Positions 1 through 7,900 of a stretch of 12,656 bases of DNA are shown here, piece after piece. Positions within the stretch are counted from its first letter, which is position 1; every line of letters starts with the position of its first letter. A program made the translations under genes and the position numbers. Below the pieces are notes generated by a model that did not search any database, was not told where the DNA came from, and saw only the letters and a list, made by a program, of their open reading frames with translations. The stretch is from an uncultured Bacteroidales bacterium (lineage in GTDB: Bacteria; Bacteroidota; Bacteroidia; Bacteroidales; Paludibacteraceae): contig CAKZZM010000139.1 in NCBI GenBank assembly GCA_937885465.1, forward strand, positions 1 through 12,656. Reading direction: 5' to 3'.

Positions 1-2
1 CC

Positions 3-737
3 TTTGCGGTCCGCCGGTTCGGCAGGCGAAGAGATATGCAGATGCTGGAGCCGCACATGGTCGGAATGGTATATGTGGGTGGTCCAGAACGCAGAGTTCT
101 GCAACCGCACGCCCTCAATACGGACGTTATGACAGTTGGATACATAAAGCAACCGCGGACGCTGCTCGTCCTTGTTAGTACATTTGGGGTTCCACTTGCG
201 GCGGAGCCAGAAGGCACGGTAATAGCGATCGCCGTTACCATCAATCGTACCCTCACCGGTGATGGTGAAGCCGTCCAGACCGTCAGCGTTGACAAGCGCA
301 CCGAAATAGGTGCAGGTCTCGCCCTCCATACGCGTTTTGCCTATGGGGTAGTCGGCGATATTGTCCGAGCCAAGAAGCGTAGCGCCTTTGCGCAGGTGCA
401 GATGCACGCCCTGACGGAAATGGAGTCCTCCGGTGACGAACGTGCCAGCAGGAACGACCAGCACTCCGCCTCCCTCGGCTGCAATGCGGTCGATGAGTGC
501 CTGAATAGCCGCCGTGTGGACTGAGCCGTCCGCAAAAATGCCATAATCGGTGAGGACATATTGCTTGCCCAGCGAAGCTATATCCACCGCAGTCGTGTCA
601 TGAAACCATGTGTCGATGGTCGTGCCGTCAGGCCAAATATCCACTTGCAGCAAAGGTTTCTTTGCCGCATAAAGTGACATAGTACCAAGTACCAAGAGAC
701 CAAGTACCAAGTGACAAAGGAGAAGGATTCTTTTCAT
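3..737 (-). CDS. Glycoside hydrolase family 28 (polygalacturonase / rhamnogalacturonan hydrolase type), N-terminal part; 3' end beyond window
   Basis: I translated this directly. It starts at ATG 737 and stays open to the window edge, giving 245 residues. An N-terminal signal peptide (MKRILLLCHLVLG..., ending ...SLYAA before KKP, about residue 25) predicts export, and there is no lipobox, so it is probably periplasmic. Features typical of GH28 beta-helix enzymes follow: a WPDGTTIDTWF stretch (35-45), the TDYGIFADGSVHTAAIQ start of the helix (63-79), GGGVLVVPAGTFVTGGL (89-105), GEGTIDGNGD (161-170), and SNCHNVRIEGVRLQNSAFWTTH (200-221). The family hydrolyses alpha-1,4-galacturonosyl bonds in homogalacturonan or rhamnogalacturonan. 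The catalytic NTD, DD, GHG and RIK motifs would lie past the window edge, so activity and exact specificity cannot be read here. It is last in the visible operon, 88 bp after the fimbrillin-like gene. Its signal-peptide core is encoded by heptamer repeats. Family call is strong; RG-I versus homogalacturonan is inferred from context. Confidence 0.93.
   Translation of the reverse strand, partial: MKRILLLCHLVLGLLVLGTMSLYAAKKPLLQVDIWPDGTTIDTWFHDTTAVDIASLGKQYVLTDYGIFADGSVHTAAIQALIDRIAAEGGGVLVVPAGTFVTGGLHFRQGVHLHLRKGATLLGSDNIADYPIGKTRMEGETCTYFGALVNADGLDGFTITGEGTIDGNGDRYYRAFWLRRKWNPKCTNKDEQRPRLLYVSNCHNVRIEGVRLQNSAFWTTHIYHSDHVRLQHLHISSPAEPADRK
679..718 (-). repeat. Heptamer tandem repeat in GH28 signal-peptide codons
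   Basis: Read on the coding strand, this stretch is a run of 7-8-nt units: TTTGTCAC, TTGGTAC, TTGGTCTC, TTGGTAC, TTGGTAC, TATGTCAC. It encodes the hydrophobic core of the signal peptide (LCHLVLGLLVLGTMSL). The same unit theme recurs in the signal peptides of the lipoprotein starting at 3318 and of SusD. Confidence 0.8.
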
Positions 738-825
738 ATTTAGCGTTCGTTTATTAGGGCAATGGGGCATATAAGAACGTTCGGAGACGTTCTCCACTAA
801 GATTTCACTACAAAAATTAGACCGA
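738..825. other. 88-bp intergenic gap holding a 25-bp dispersed repeat
   Basis: This is the largest gap in the window, between the stop of the fimbrillin-like gene at 826 and the GH28 start at 737. It contains the 25-bp repeat at 775-799, which can fold as a hairpin. The GH28 start has an A/T-rich leader with no Shine-Dalgarno sequence. On the minus strand, 819-811 reads TAATTTTTG, a near miss to the Bacteroides -7 element (TAnnTTTG) with one extra spacer base and no clear TTTG at -33. The hairpin is followed on the minus strand by TTATATG rather than a long U run, so I do not call a terminator. Confidence 0.6.
775..799. repeat. 25-bp perfect dispersed repeat, copy 1 (intergenic)
   Basis: These 25 bases are identical to 9008-9032, in the same orientation. 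The unit starts with the 8-base palindrome GAACGTTC. It contains an inverted pair GAACGT (775-780) / ACGTTC (787-792) around a 6-base loop, and an alternative pair GGAGA (783-787) / TCTCC (791-795) around a 3-base loop. The two stems share bases and cannot form together. Flanking bases differ between the copies, so the match stops sharply at both ends. Confidence 0.9.
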
Positions 826-2406
826 TTAGAAAGCTAACATATAGCGATAGTTAGCTGCCATATTGGCATTGACTGTCTGGAACAGGTCGATGGATGCTGT
901 TCCTATACCGGTGTAGCCCCATAAGACAACCGCCGACCGGATATTGGACGACCAATAGTTCTGCGGAGAATCGTTGTCCCACTGGAAGAGGGTAGCACCA
1001 ATACGTACCAGCGAAGCAGAGACAGCGTCTGCATTGGCACGGATGTTCTGCCACTCCTTGAGCGACGGGATATACCATTCGGTAGTAACAGTCGGTGCGA
1101 TATGAGACAGAAGGTATGCTTCGTCAGTTGCGGCGAACACAGAGTTCATGTCCACTACATAGCCGCCTATCTCCAGTCCGACAGGTATTGTGCGCCAAAC
1201 GAGCGTGTTCTCGTATCCGTTGGCGACAAGCATAGCCTGGTCAATCTTCTCCGGCTTAGTAACACCACCGGCTTCACTGATATCGAGGGTGAAACCCTTA
1301 TCGCGGTACCAATAACGCCAGCCCGCAGCGTTCTCATCGGGCGAAGTAGTGTTGGCTGTTCCCCATGCGGCACGCTGCTCGGCTGTAGCGATGACACAAG
1401 CATGGGTGCAACTTGCTTTCGCCATAGCGATAGCCTCGGTAGTGCCAAGCGAGCAGACAACACCTACTATATTAGGTTTGGCAGCAGCCAGTTCCTCATC
1501 GGAGGCATCCTTGCTGAGCAGATTGCCATCGCTCAGGAAATAATCACCCACTTGCAAAGTCATCGTAGTGACAGACGCACCGCCGCCGATGACAAAGCGT
1601 GCGTACTCGCCTGACCAAATATTGCTGATCTGATCTATTTCCTCGCTGAACGGTGTGCCGGCGTTCTCATAGGAGACAATCAGTTTGTCCTGTAGCTCAG
1701 ATCGAAGGATCAACTGGTACGCCTGTGTCGTTTCGTCAAAATAAGGCTTCAGTTCACCGCCTGCTTCCAGCGAGAATTGCACATTCTCTGGACTGACAAG
1801 GATATAGGGCTCTATATCAGGGTTGGTGAAGACATAGGAGACGTTAGGCAGTTCAATTGTCGCCAACGCCATGCGGTGCTCCATCGGCAGGGATACCGAG
1901 TGGAGGTTGCCGAGACGGCAAGCGCCGGTGGTCATCAGATCCGCCTTGCCGAACAATGCAGCGGTGGACTGGTCGGCAGAGGGTTGGAAATCCGCGATGA
2001 CAGATGCAAACACATCGTCCTTGGTGAGGTCAATCGTCACGGTATCGCTATATGGATAATAGGCATAGAAGATAGCATCGTTATATTCCTCGGAGTAGGG
2101 AACCATTGCAGCAGGTACCCAAACGCCGTTCTGATTATAGGTCAGTTTGAGATTATTGACCCGTGGCATAATCTCTCCGCCTCGGACGGCGAACACACCG
2201 GCTTCATCATTGACGGTGAAAGCCGTTTGCATCGTAGCACCGTTGGTGACAATACGACGTGGACCATTAGCCGAACCGTTGCCTCCTATCGAGAGTTGGA
2301 AACTCAGACTCGGCGATTTGAGTTCTTTCTCTTGATCATTTTTCGAACAAGCAGTCATCAGTACGCCGATACAGATTACTGCACAGATGTTCAGATAGTT
2401 TTTCAT
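826..2406 (-). CDS. Fimbrillin-like lipoprotein with FISUMP/DUF1566-like C-terminal module
   Basis: The product is a 526-residue predicted lipoprotein. I chose ATG 2406 (MKNYLNICAVICIGVLMTAC) because it begins a clean signal with lipobox LMTAC, Cys20. An in-frame ATG at 2433 would add nine residues ahead of the signal. Residues about 30-280 resemble the fimbrillin / Mfa-like family: a VNDEAGVFAVRGG strand, IFYAYYPYSD, and an MEHRMALATIELPN stretch in the position where family members have 'F.HalarV'. From about residue 283 a second module begins with LQVGDYFLSDGNLLS, continues through NIVGVVCSLG and WYIPSLKEWQNIRAN, and ends with NYWSS and YRYMLAF. That pattern is seen in DUF1566/FISUMP-type C-terminal domains of Bacteroidota surface lipoproteins. 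It follows the other fimbrillin-like gene by 27 nt from stop to chosen start. In a pectin operon it may be a surface glycan-binding or adhesin-like accessory; that role is inferred. Confidence 0.8.
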   Translation of the reverse strand: MKNYLNICAVICIGVLMTACSKNDQEKELKSPSLSFQLSIGGNGSANGPRRIVTNGATMQTAFTVNDEAGVFAVRGGEIMPRVNNLKLTYNQNGVWVPAAMVPYSEEYNDAIFYAYYPYSDTVTIDLTKDDVFASVIADFQPSADQSTAALFGKADLMTTGACRLGNLHSVSLPMEHRMALATIELPNVSYVFTNPDIEPYILVSPENVQFSLEAGGELKPYFDETTQAYQLILRSELQDKLIVSYENAGTPFSEEIDQISNIWSGEYARFVIGGGASVTTMTLQVGDYFLSDGNLLSKDASDEELAAAKPNIVGVVCSLGTTEAIAMAKASCTHACVIATAEQRAAWGTANTTSPDENAAGWRYWYRDKGFTLDISEAGGVTKPEKIDQAMLVANGYENTLVWRTIPVGLEIGGYVVDMNSVFAATDEAYLLSHIAPTVTTEWYIPSLKEWQNIRANADAVSASLVRIGATLFQWDNDSPQNYWSSNIRSAVVLWGYTGIGTASIDLFQTVNANMAANYRYMLAF

Positions 2407-2433
2407 ATATGCTGATTTTATATAGTTACACAT

Positions 2434-3318
2434 TTATTGATGTTGACGCCACGCAATGGAGTCGGTAGTAAAACTGATGCCGTTGGCAAACTTGTCCTCA
2501 TAATTGGTCCAAGTCATGCCGTAGCCGCTGAAAGAGACGGTAGCCTCATCTGTGGTGATGTCCACCGTAGCCGTCACTATCTCATCCGATGCAACGGGCA
2601 GTGTACCGAGTGCCACTGTATAAGACCGGATGTCGCCTATAAGGGTCAGTTCGGCAGGAATGACAGCGTCTTTCTCCACCGTCTGGGGAATCAGATCGAG
2701 CGAGAAAGAGGTGATGTCCGTACCATCCAGTACGTACGCCTCCGGCGCATCGGTGAGGGTAATCGCCCATGTGTAAGGATCCACCGTAGCATTATGGTAG
2801 AATCCGTTCAGCACCACGCGGTGGATATATTCTTCCGGTGCAGTTTTAATAGAAACCGCGAGGCGTCCAAGCGCATGACGGAACGTGAGCGAAAGGTTTC
2901 CTTCGGTGCGAGTGATGGGCGTGCGTGCAAAGAGGTAGTCAGTCTTGGCATGTTGGTCCAGCGTAGCAAGGGTAATTACCGGCTCTACGCCATCGTTACC
3001 CACAGCCGGGAAATACGCCGAGAGATAACCGTTACCTTTGACATAGGTATCCTTTCCATTCGTAGAGACGAATGACTTCCCGTCGCCCGTACGATAGAAG
3101 CGGTTGAGCGACGACTGGTCGTAATACGAAGTCGTGATAGCGATGGTGTCCCCTGCGGAAAAGGTGGCGGAGGGAGTCAGAACAGAGGTGATGTTGGCAC
3201 TCAACTCCAGTTTGCTGCCTGCTCCCTCGGTCGTCACCTGTCCGGCAAAATGGCCGTCCGAACAAGCACCAAGGGACAAAGCACAAAGTGCAAAGTACAA
3301 TATAGGATTCCTTTTCAT
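2434..3318 (-). CDS. Fimbrillin-like (Mfa_like) lipoprotein
   Basis: The product is a 294-residue predicted lipoprotein with signal MKRNPILYFALCALSLGAC and lipobox LGAC, Cys19. Ser-Asp follows, the kind of acidic start often linked with surface export in Bacteroides. The body matches the fimbrillin family pattern: ATFSAGDTIAITTSYYDQ (51-68), a YLSAYFPAVG strand (98-107), and LSLTFRHALGRLAVSIKT (142-159), the family's characteristic 'F.HalarL.v' segment. The C-terminus (GYGMTWTNYEDKFANGISF) has no sorting tail. It starts 18 nt after the SusD stop with an A/T-rich leader and no Shine-Dalgarno sequence. This is the position usually held by a surface glycan-binding protein (SusE/SusF-like), so I infer a ligand-binding accessory role rather than a pilus subunit, but cannot exclude the latter. 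Signal-peptide codons are built of heptamer repeats. Confidence 0.8.
   Translation of the reverse strand: MKRNPILYFALCALSLGACSDGHFAGQVTTEGAGSKLELSANITSVLTPSATFSAGDTIAITTSYYDQSSLNRFYRTGDGKSFVSTNGKDTYVKGNGYLSAYFPAVGNDGVEPVITLATLDQHAKTDYLFARTPITRTEGNLSLTFRHALGRLAVSIKTAPEEYIHRVVLNGFYHNATVDPYTWAITLTDAPEAYVLDGTDITSFSLDLIPQTVEKDAVIPAELTLIGDIRSYTVALGTLPVASDEIVTATVDITTDEATVSFSGYGMTWTNYEDKFANGISFTTDSIAWRQHQ
3264..3300 (-). repeat. Heptamer tandem repeat in lipoprotein signal-peptide codons
   Basis: On the coding strand the units read TTGTACT, TTGCACT, TTGTGCT, TTGTCCCT, TGGTGCT. They encode the hydrophobic core and lipobox region (LYFALCALSLGAC) of the lipoprotein starting at 3318. The theme is the same as at 679-718 and 4920-4947. 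Confidence 0.8.
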
Positions 3319-3336
3319 AATTATAAATTATCAATT

Positions 3337-4971
3337 TCAATATCCGGGATTTTGTTTATAGAGCCCTTCCCGTACCTGCATTTGAGAGAGCGGAATGGGA
3401 TAGAGGGCACTATTCTGTGTCACGCGGTTGGCGTATATGGTATAAGCATTAGAATGGGAGCCGTCGCGGTTATCACGATAGTCAAAGAACATCTTCTGCA
3501 TATCTGCAACAAAGGTATTCCGGCGTACTTCGTCAAACCACCGGTGTCCTTCGCCAAGCAGTTCATACTGGCGCTCTTTAGCAACTGCCTGCTGGAACTG
3601 GTCCGTACCGAGGGAGCCGTATGCTGTCAAGCCGGCACGAGTATGGATGCGGTTAAGCAGCGCCATGCCTTCGCTGGTCGGACCCACGCACTCGCAATAG
3701 AGCAAAGCGATATCCTCTATACGGAGAACCGGAAAGTTCTGTGGCCAATAACTGGAATTGACTATCTCGGGATCCATGTTGTAATAGCCGAGGGCGGCGC
3801 GTTTCATCTTATGTTCGAAGAACTTGAACATATACTTGTTACCGTCTGTGACATCGGTTATGTAACCTCCTATCTCCTCGTCATAGACAGCACCGGTGTT
3901 GATGGTCCAGGTCAAGCGCTTGTCGGCATAAGCGGTAGTGACAGAGTCAATCTGCACTTTCTGCAAGAAATGATCCAGCAGCAGGCGGGATACATAGGCG
4001 TGCGGACCGCCGGTGAGGTTGGCGTGGCAATAGTCGTCATCCGTATAATTAGCACCGCGTGCGAGAGGCGCAATCGGGTTACCCTGACTGTTGGCAGCGG
4101 CATACTGAATTTCGAATATGAAATACTTGTTGTCGTTTTCATGAATCCAGAGATGATCCCATCGGTTGTCCTCTATCCAATACTGCGCTCCGTCCGCCAA
4201 CACCTCTTTAAAACAAGCGGCAGCCAGATCCTTGGTGTCTTTGTAAAGCGGATAGCCCGCCATCTGCATATAGACTTTGCCTAACAGAGCCACAGCTGCC
4301 AGACGTGAAGCACGCTCCTTGTGTACTGTGCCGCTATGATCTACCGCTACGTCCGCCAGATGCTCTGACGCGTATTCCAGATCTGCAATAATAGCGGCAT
4401 AGACTGTAGTGTCTTCCGATTGCGGGAGGTTGAACGCCTCGGAGGTTGTCAGTTCATGCAATGTGAGCGGCACACGGCCGAAGAAACGCAACAGATCGAA
4501 ATAACTCAGTGCACGCAGGAAACGCGCCTCTGCCATGTATTGCTGACCCTGCGCTTTGTCGGCAAACTCCACGTTGTTTCTCTCCATACGGTCCAGCATT
4601 GTGTTAGCCGCCGCGATGAGCGTGTAGTGGTCCGCCCAGCAGGAAGAGACGATAGCATCTGTCAGCAAGCCCGTAGAGTTGAACTGTGCGCAATCGGCAT
4701 AATCGCTCTGCTTCGCCTCAGTGATGATGAACATATTGTCCGACCGGTATTCCGACATACAATAGTAGTACTTGGAATAGGGCTTGAGGGCACCGTATAG
4801 TCCTGTAAGAGCCTGATCAATCTGCGCCGGTGTGGAATAGAAATTCTCGGTCGTCAGCTGCGACTGTGACGGTGTATTAAAATAGTCAGCGCATGAAGTG
4901 AAAGAGACTGCTATCGCTGACAGAATACAGAATACAGAGTACAGACTTATTATGTTATGTAGTTTTCTCAT
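3337..4971 (-). CDS. susD-like: SusD/RagB-family outer-membrane glycan-binding lipoprotein
   Basis: SusD proteins sit as a lid on the SusC transporter and bind oligosaccharides at the cell surface. I chose ATG 4971 (544 residues) over an in-frame ATG at 4989 because GGGAGG lies 7 nt upstream of it and it gives a clean lipoprotein signal ending SFTSC, Cys27. Hallmarks: LTTENFYSTPAQIDQALTGLY (39-59); MAEARFLRALSYFDLLRFFGRVPL (146-169), the family signature in the SusD-like N-terminal region; FPVLRIEDIALLYCE (413-427); LLNRIHTRAGL (438-448); KERQYELLGEGHRWFDEVRR (465-484); and the closing ALYPIPLSQ...QNPGY. Length and motif order are normal for the family, with no frameshift. It follows SusC with 17 nt between the SusC stop and this start. 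Ligand cannot be read from the sequence; pectic oligosaccharide, probably RG-I, is inferred from PL4 and GH28. Confidence 0.97.
   Translation of the reverse strand: MRKLHNIISLYSVFCILSAIAVSFTSCADYFNTPSQSQLTTENFYSTPAQIDQALTGLYGALKPYSKYYYCMSEYRSDNMFIITEAKQSDYADCAQFNSTGLLTDAIVSSCWADHYTLIAAANTMLDRMERNNVEFADKAQGQQYMAEARFLRALSYFDLLRFFGRVPLTLHELTTSEAFNLPQSEDTTVYAAIIADLEYASEHLADVAVDHSGTVHKERASRLAAVALLGKVYMQMAGYPLYKDTKDLAAACFKEVLADGAQYWIEDNRWDHLWIHENDNKYFIFEIQYAAANSQGNPIAPLARGANYTDDDYCHANLTGGPHAYVSRLLLDHFLQKVQIDSVTTAYADKRLTWTINTGAVYDEEIGGYITDVTDGNKYMFKFFEHKMKRAALGYYNMDPEIVNSSYWPQNFPVLRIEDIALLYCECVGPTSEGMALLNRIHTRAGLTAYGSLGTDQFQQAVAKERQYELLGEGHRWFDEVRRNTFVADMQKMFFDYRDNRDGSHSNAYTIYANRVTQNSALYPIPLSQMQVREGLYKQNPGY
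4920..4947 (-). repeat. Heptamer tandem repeat in SusD signal-peptide codons
   Basis: Four exact 7-nt steps on the plus strand: acagaat, acagaat, acagagt, acagact. The coding strand therefore reads AGTCTGT ACTCTGT ATTCTGT ATTCTGT, encoding the SLYSVFCILS part of the lipoprotein signal. Confidence 0.85.
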
Positions 4972-4978
4972 AATCGTT

Positions 4979-4984
4979 CCTCCC
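4979..4984 (-). promoter_or_regulatory. Shine-Dalgarno site for SusD
   Basis: GGGAGG lies 7 nt upstream of ATG 4971, in the 17-nt space after the SusC stop codon. Strong Shine-Dalgarno sequences are uncommon in Bacteroidota. This one decides the SusD start against the upstream in-frame ATG at 4989, which overlaps the SusC stop by one base. Confidence 0.75.
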
Positions 4985-4988
4985 TTCA

Positions 4989-7900
4989 TTAAAATTCAAA
5001 CTTGAGACCTAAGGCATAACTGCGTGCCTGTGGATAAGCTCCGTAGTCATATACCGACACGCCGTTGGAGTTGTTTGACTCAGGCGAGAAACCGCCTTTA
5101 TAGCGATCAGCCATCCATACGTTTTCGCAACTGAGTGAGAAACGGATGACTTGCAAGGCACTCTTTTTAGGCAGACGCAGACGGTAACCGAGGGTGATAT
5201 TCTTGATCTTGAAGAAATCGGTGCTGTAGAGCCAGCGGGTGCTGTACTCCTCTTGTCCGGAACCGTTCTGGGCTGCAGGAACAGAACCATCCCCCGTACG
5301 ATTTTCGCTCAACCATTGCCCGGTACCCCAATGAGTAAGAGCATTGTTGGTCACCCCCATGTTGAAACGGTCGATAGCACGTCCTAATGCCGACCAGATT
5401 TTTCCGCCGGTCTGACCGGTGAAAACGATAGAGGCGTCAAAATCACCGTACTTGAACGTGTTGGTCATACCAAAGGTCCAGTCGGGTTGGGGTTTACCGC
5501 AATAGGTGCGGTCGTCCTCTGTAATCTGTCCGTCGCCGTTTATGTCGCGGTAGCGTACCGAGCCGATGCCGGAAGTGGACTGACGGGGGTATTTATCCAA
5601 ATCCTCTTGGGTCTGATAAACGCCATCAGCGATATACAAATAGTACTCGCCGATAGGACGGCCGACCTCGATAATTTGCGTTTTGTTGTCATATCCGGTA
5701 TAGATAGCCGAGTTGTCGCCCAACGAGATAACTTTATTGGTGGACCATGCAGCGGTGAACTTGGTAGTCCAATGGAACTTGCCGCGGCTGATATTCTCGG
5801 TCTTGAGTTCGATCTCCACACCCTGGGTCTGTACATTTCCGATATTCGACCAACCTTTGGCATAACCGATGACGGACGGCAGTGTGACCTGATAGAGCAT
5901 ATCGCGGATGGTCTTCTGGTAGTAATCCACGGCAAAAGAGATGCGGTTGTTGACTAATCCCATGTCGATACCTATATCCCAGGAATCTGTTTTCTGCCAA
6001 CTGAGGTCGGCGTTCTCGCTGCTGGAGGGGATATAGCCGGTCACGACTGCTCCGTCAATACTATAATAGGATGGAGTAAGCAATCCTTCGGCGGCACTCT
6101 GGCTCACACGGTTGCTACCGTTGACACCCCATGAGGCACGGAGTTTGAGTTGGTTGACCGCCCATGTCTCGTCCCAGAAATGCTCCTCGCTAATGCGCCA
6201 AGCACCGCTGACGGCGGGGAATAGGCCCCATTTCTTATTCTTGCCGAACCGGCTGTAACCGTCGGCACGGAGCGATACGTTCACCAGATACCGGTTGTCA
6301 TAACCGTACTCAGCACGACCGAATGCGGACATCATATGGTCGGTCGTGGTATAAGTAGCATTGAACTTGGTGGCGGTGACATCATTGATAGTCCAGCCCT
6401 CGATGGCGTTATTCGGGAACTCGCGCGCCGCCATTTCAAACGACGAACCGTCACGGTTAGCTTCCATCGACCATCCGGCTACCACCTTGAAGTGATGCTT
6501 CTTAGCCCACGTATGGTCATAATTGACCAATGCCTGCAACAGCCATCGGTGAGAGCGGTTGCCAAACCATGTGGAGGTAGTCTCCTTGCCCTCTCCTGAC
6601 GACCAGGAGCGGTTGACAGAGGAGGGGGTGAAGATATGACGCTCGCGGTTGTTGAATGTCCATGAACCTAACACCTCGGCGTGGAGACCTTTGATGATCT
6701 CATAATCGAGTTTAAGGTTGGAGTTGATGCGGATATTCTCGTCCTTGTAGGTTCGCTCGTTCAGTACAGCTACCTGTGAAACCGTTGAACCGGCATAAAT
6801 ATACCGTCCAAAGGGTTCTGCGCCCGTGTAAAGCCCCGCTTCGTTCTCCGTCACCGGTACTGTCGTCACGGCTCCCATGGCGGCATTGTCCTTGCCGTCC
6901 ACATTACCGCCGGTGGTAACCATATACTGCGGCGCGATGTCGAGTGAGACGGAGAATTTCTCTTTCAGTTTGGCGGAAGCCTGTAGACGGGTATTGAGAC
7001 GCTGGAAGCCGGTATTGATGACGATACCGTCCTGCTTGACATAACCCACTGAGGCACGCATGTTGCCTATTTTGTTACCCATCATAACGGAGAGGTTATA
7101 GTTCTGGGCAAAGGCGGTCTTGAAGATGGCTTTCTGCCAATCCACGGCGTTCAGTCCTCCGTAACCTGCCATCGCCCACCGCGGGTCATTGACCAACGAA
7201 GCGGCAGCACCTCCGGTGATAGCCACCTGCTCGGCGAAAGAGTCGCCAAACTGCGCTCCGTTCTGACCATAACGATTGACATACGCCTGATAGTTCGCGT
7301 CCGAACGGAACTTGATCCACTCATCCGTATTCATCACAGGCAGGTAGCGTTCGGGAGTTGCCAGCGATAGGTTGGTGGAGAAGGTGATGGACAGTTTGTC
7401 GTTGTTCTTGGCTTTCTTACTGGTGATGAGGATGACGCCGTTGGCCCCGCGGCTACCGTAGATAGCCGACGAAGAAGCATCCTTGAGCACTTCGATGGAC
7501 TGGATATCCTGCGGATTGAGAGACTGCATACCGAAATCTTCGTCCATCGGAATACCGTCCACCACGAACAGCGGCGAGGAGGACATCGACTCGTTGATAG
7601 AGGTTGCTCCGCGCACCTTGATAGAGACTGCCGAACCGGGCTGACCGGAGGTGGACTGCACCTCTACACCGGCTAACTCTCCTTGAAGGGCGGAGGCTAT
7701 ATCCGCCACCGGACGGTCCTCCAGATCTTCGGCTTTGATCTGCGCTACGGCGTTGGTGACATCTCCTTTCTTGACGGAACCGTAACCGATAGCCACCACT
7801 TCCTGCAAGGCGGTAACATCCTCTTGCATACGCACCTCCACCTTACCATTCTTGACATCGGCAGTGATAGATTTGTAGCCCATGTAACTGACATCCACTT

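Noticed and set aside
36..524. Plus-strand open frame near the window start
   Set aside because: It is antisense to the GH28 coding region, whose family motifs are clear on the minus strand.
775..795. Rho-independent terminator at the repeat hairpin
   Set aside because: The stem is only 5-6 bp and is not followed by a U-rich tract on the transcribed strand.
811..819. Possible Bacteroides-type promoter before GH28
   Set aside because: TAATTTTTG has a 3-base instead of 2-base spacer and no TTTG at about -33, so it is too weak to call.
1777..3075. Two plus-strand open frames of about 212 codons opposite the fimbrillin-like genes
   Set aside because: Both are antisense to intact lipoprotein genes with clear signals; the translations are Arg/His/Cys-rich without family features.
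3250..4284. Long plus-strand open frame opposite SusD
   Set aside because: It lies antisense to a full-length, motif-complete SusD gene; its translation has no recognisable domain, and it is open only because the opposite strand is coding.
4972..4989. Upstream ATG for SusD (adds MKGGTI)
   Set aside because: The Shine-Dalgarno sequence falls inside these codons and a cleaner lipoprotein signal begins at 4971.
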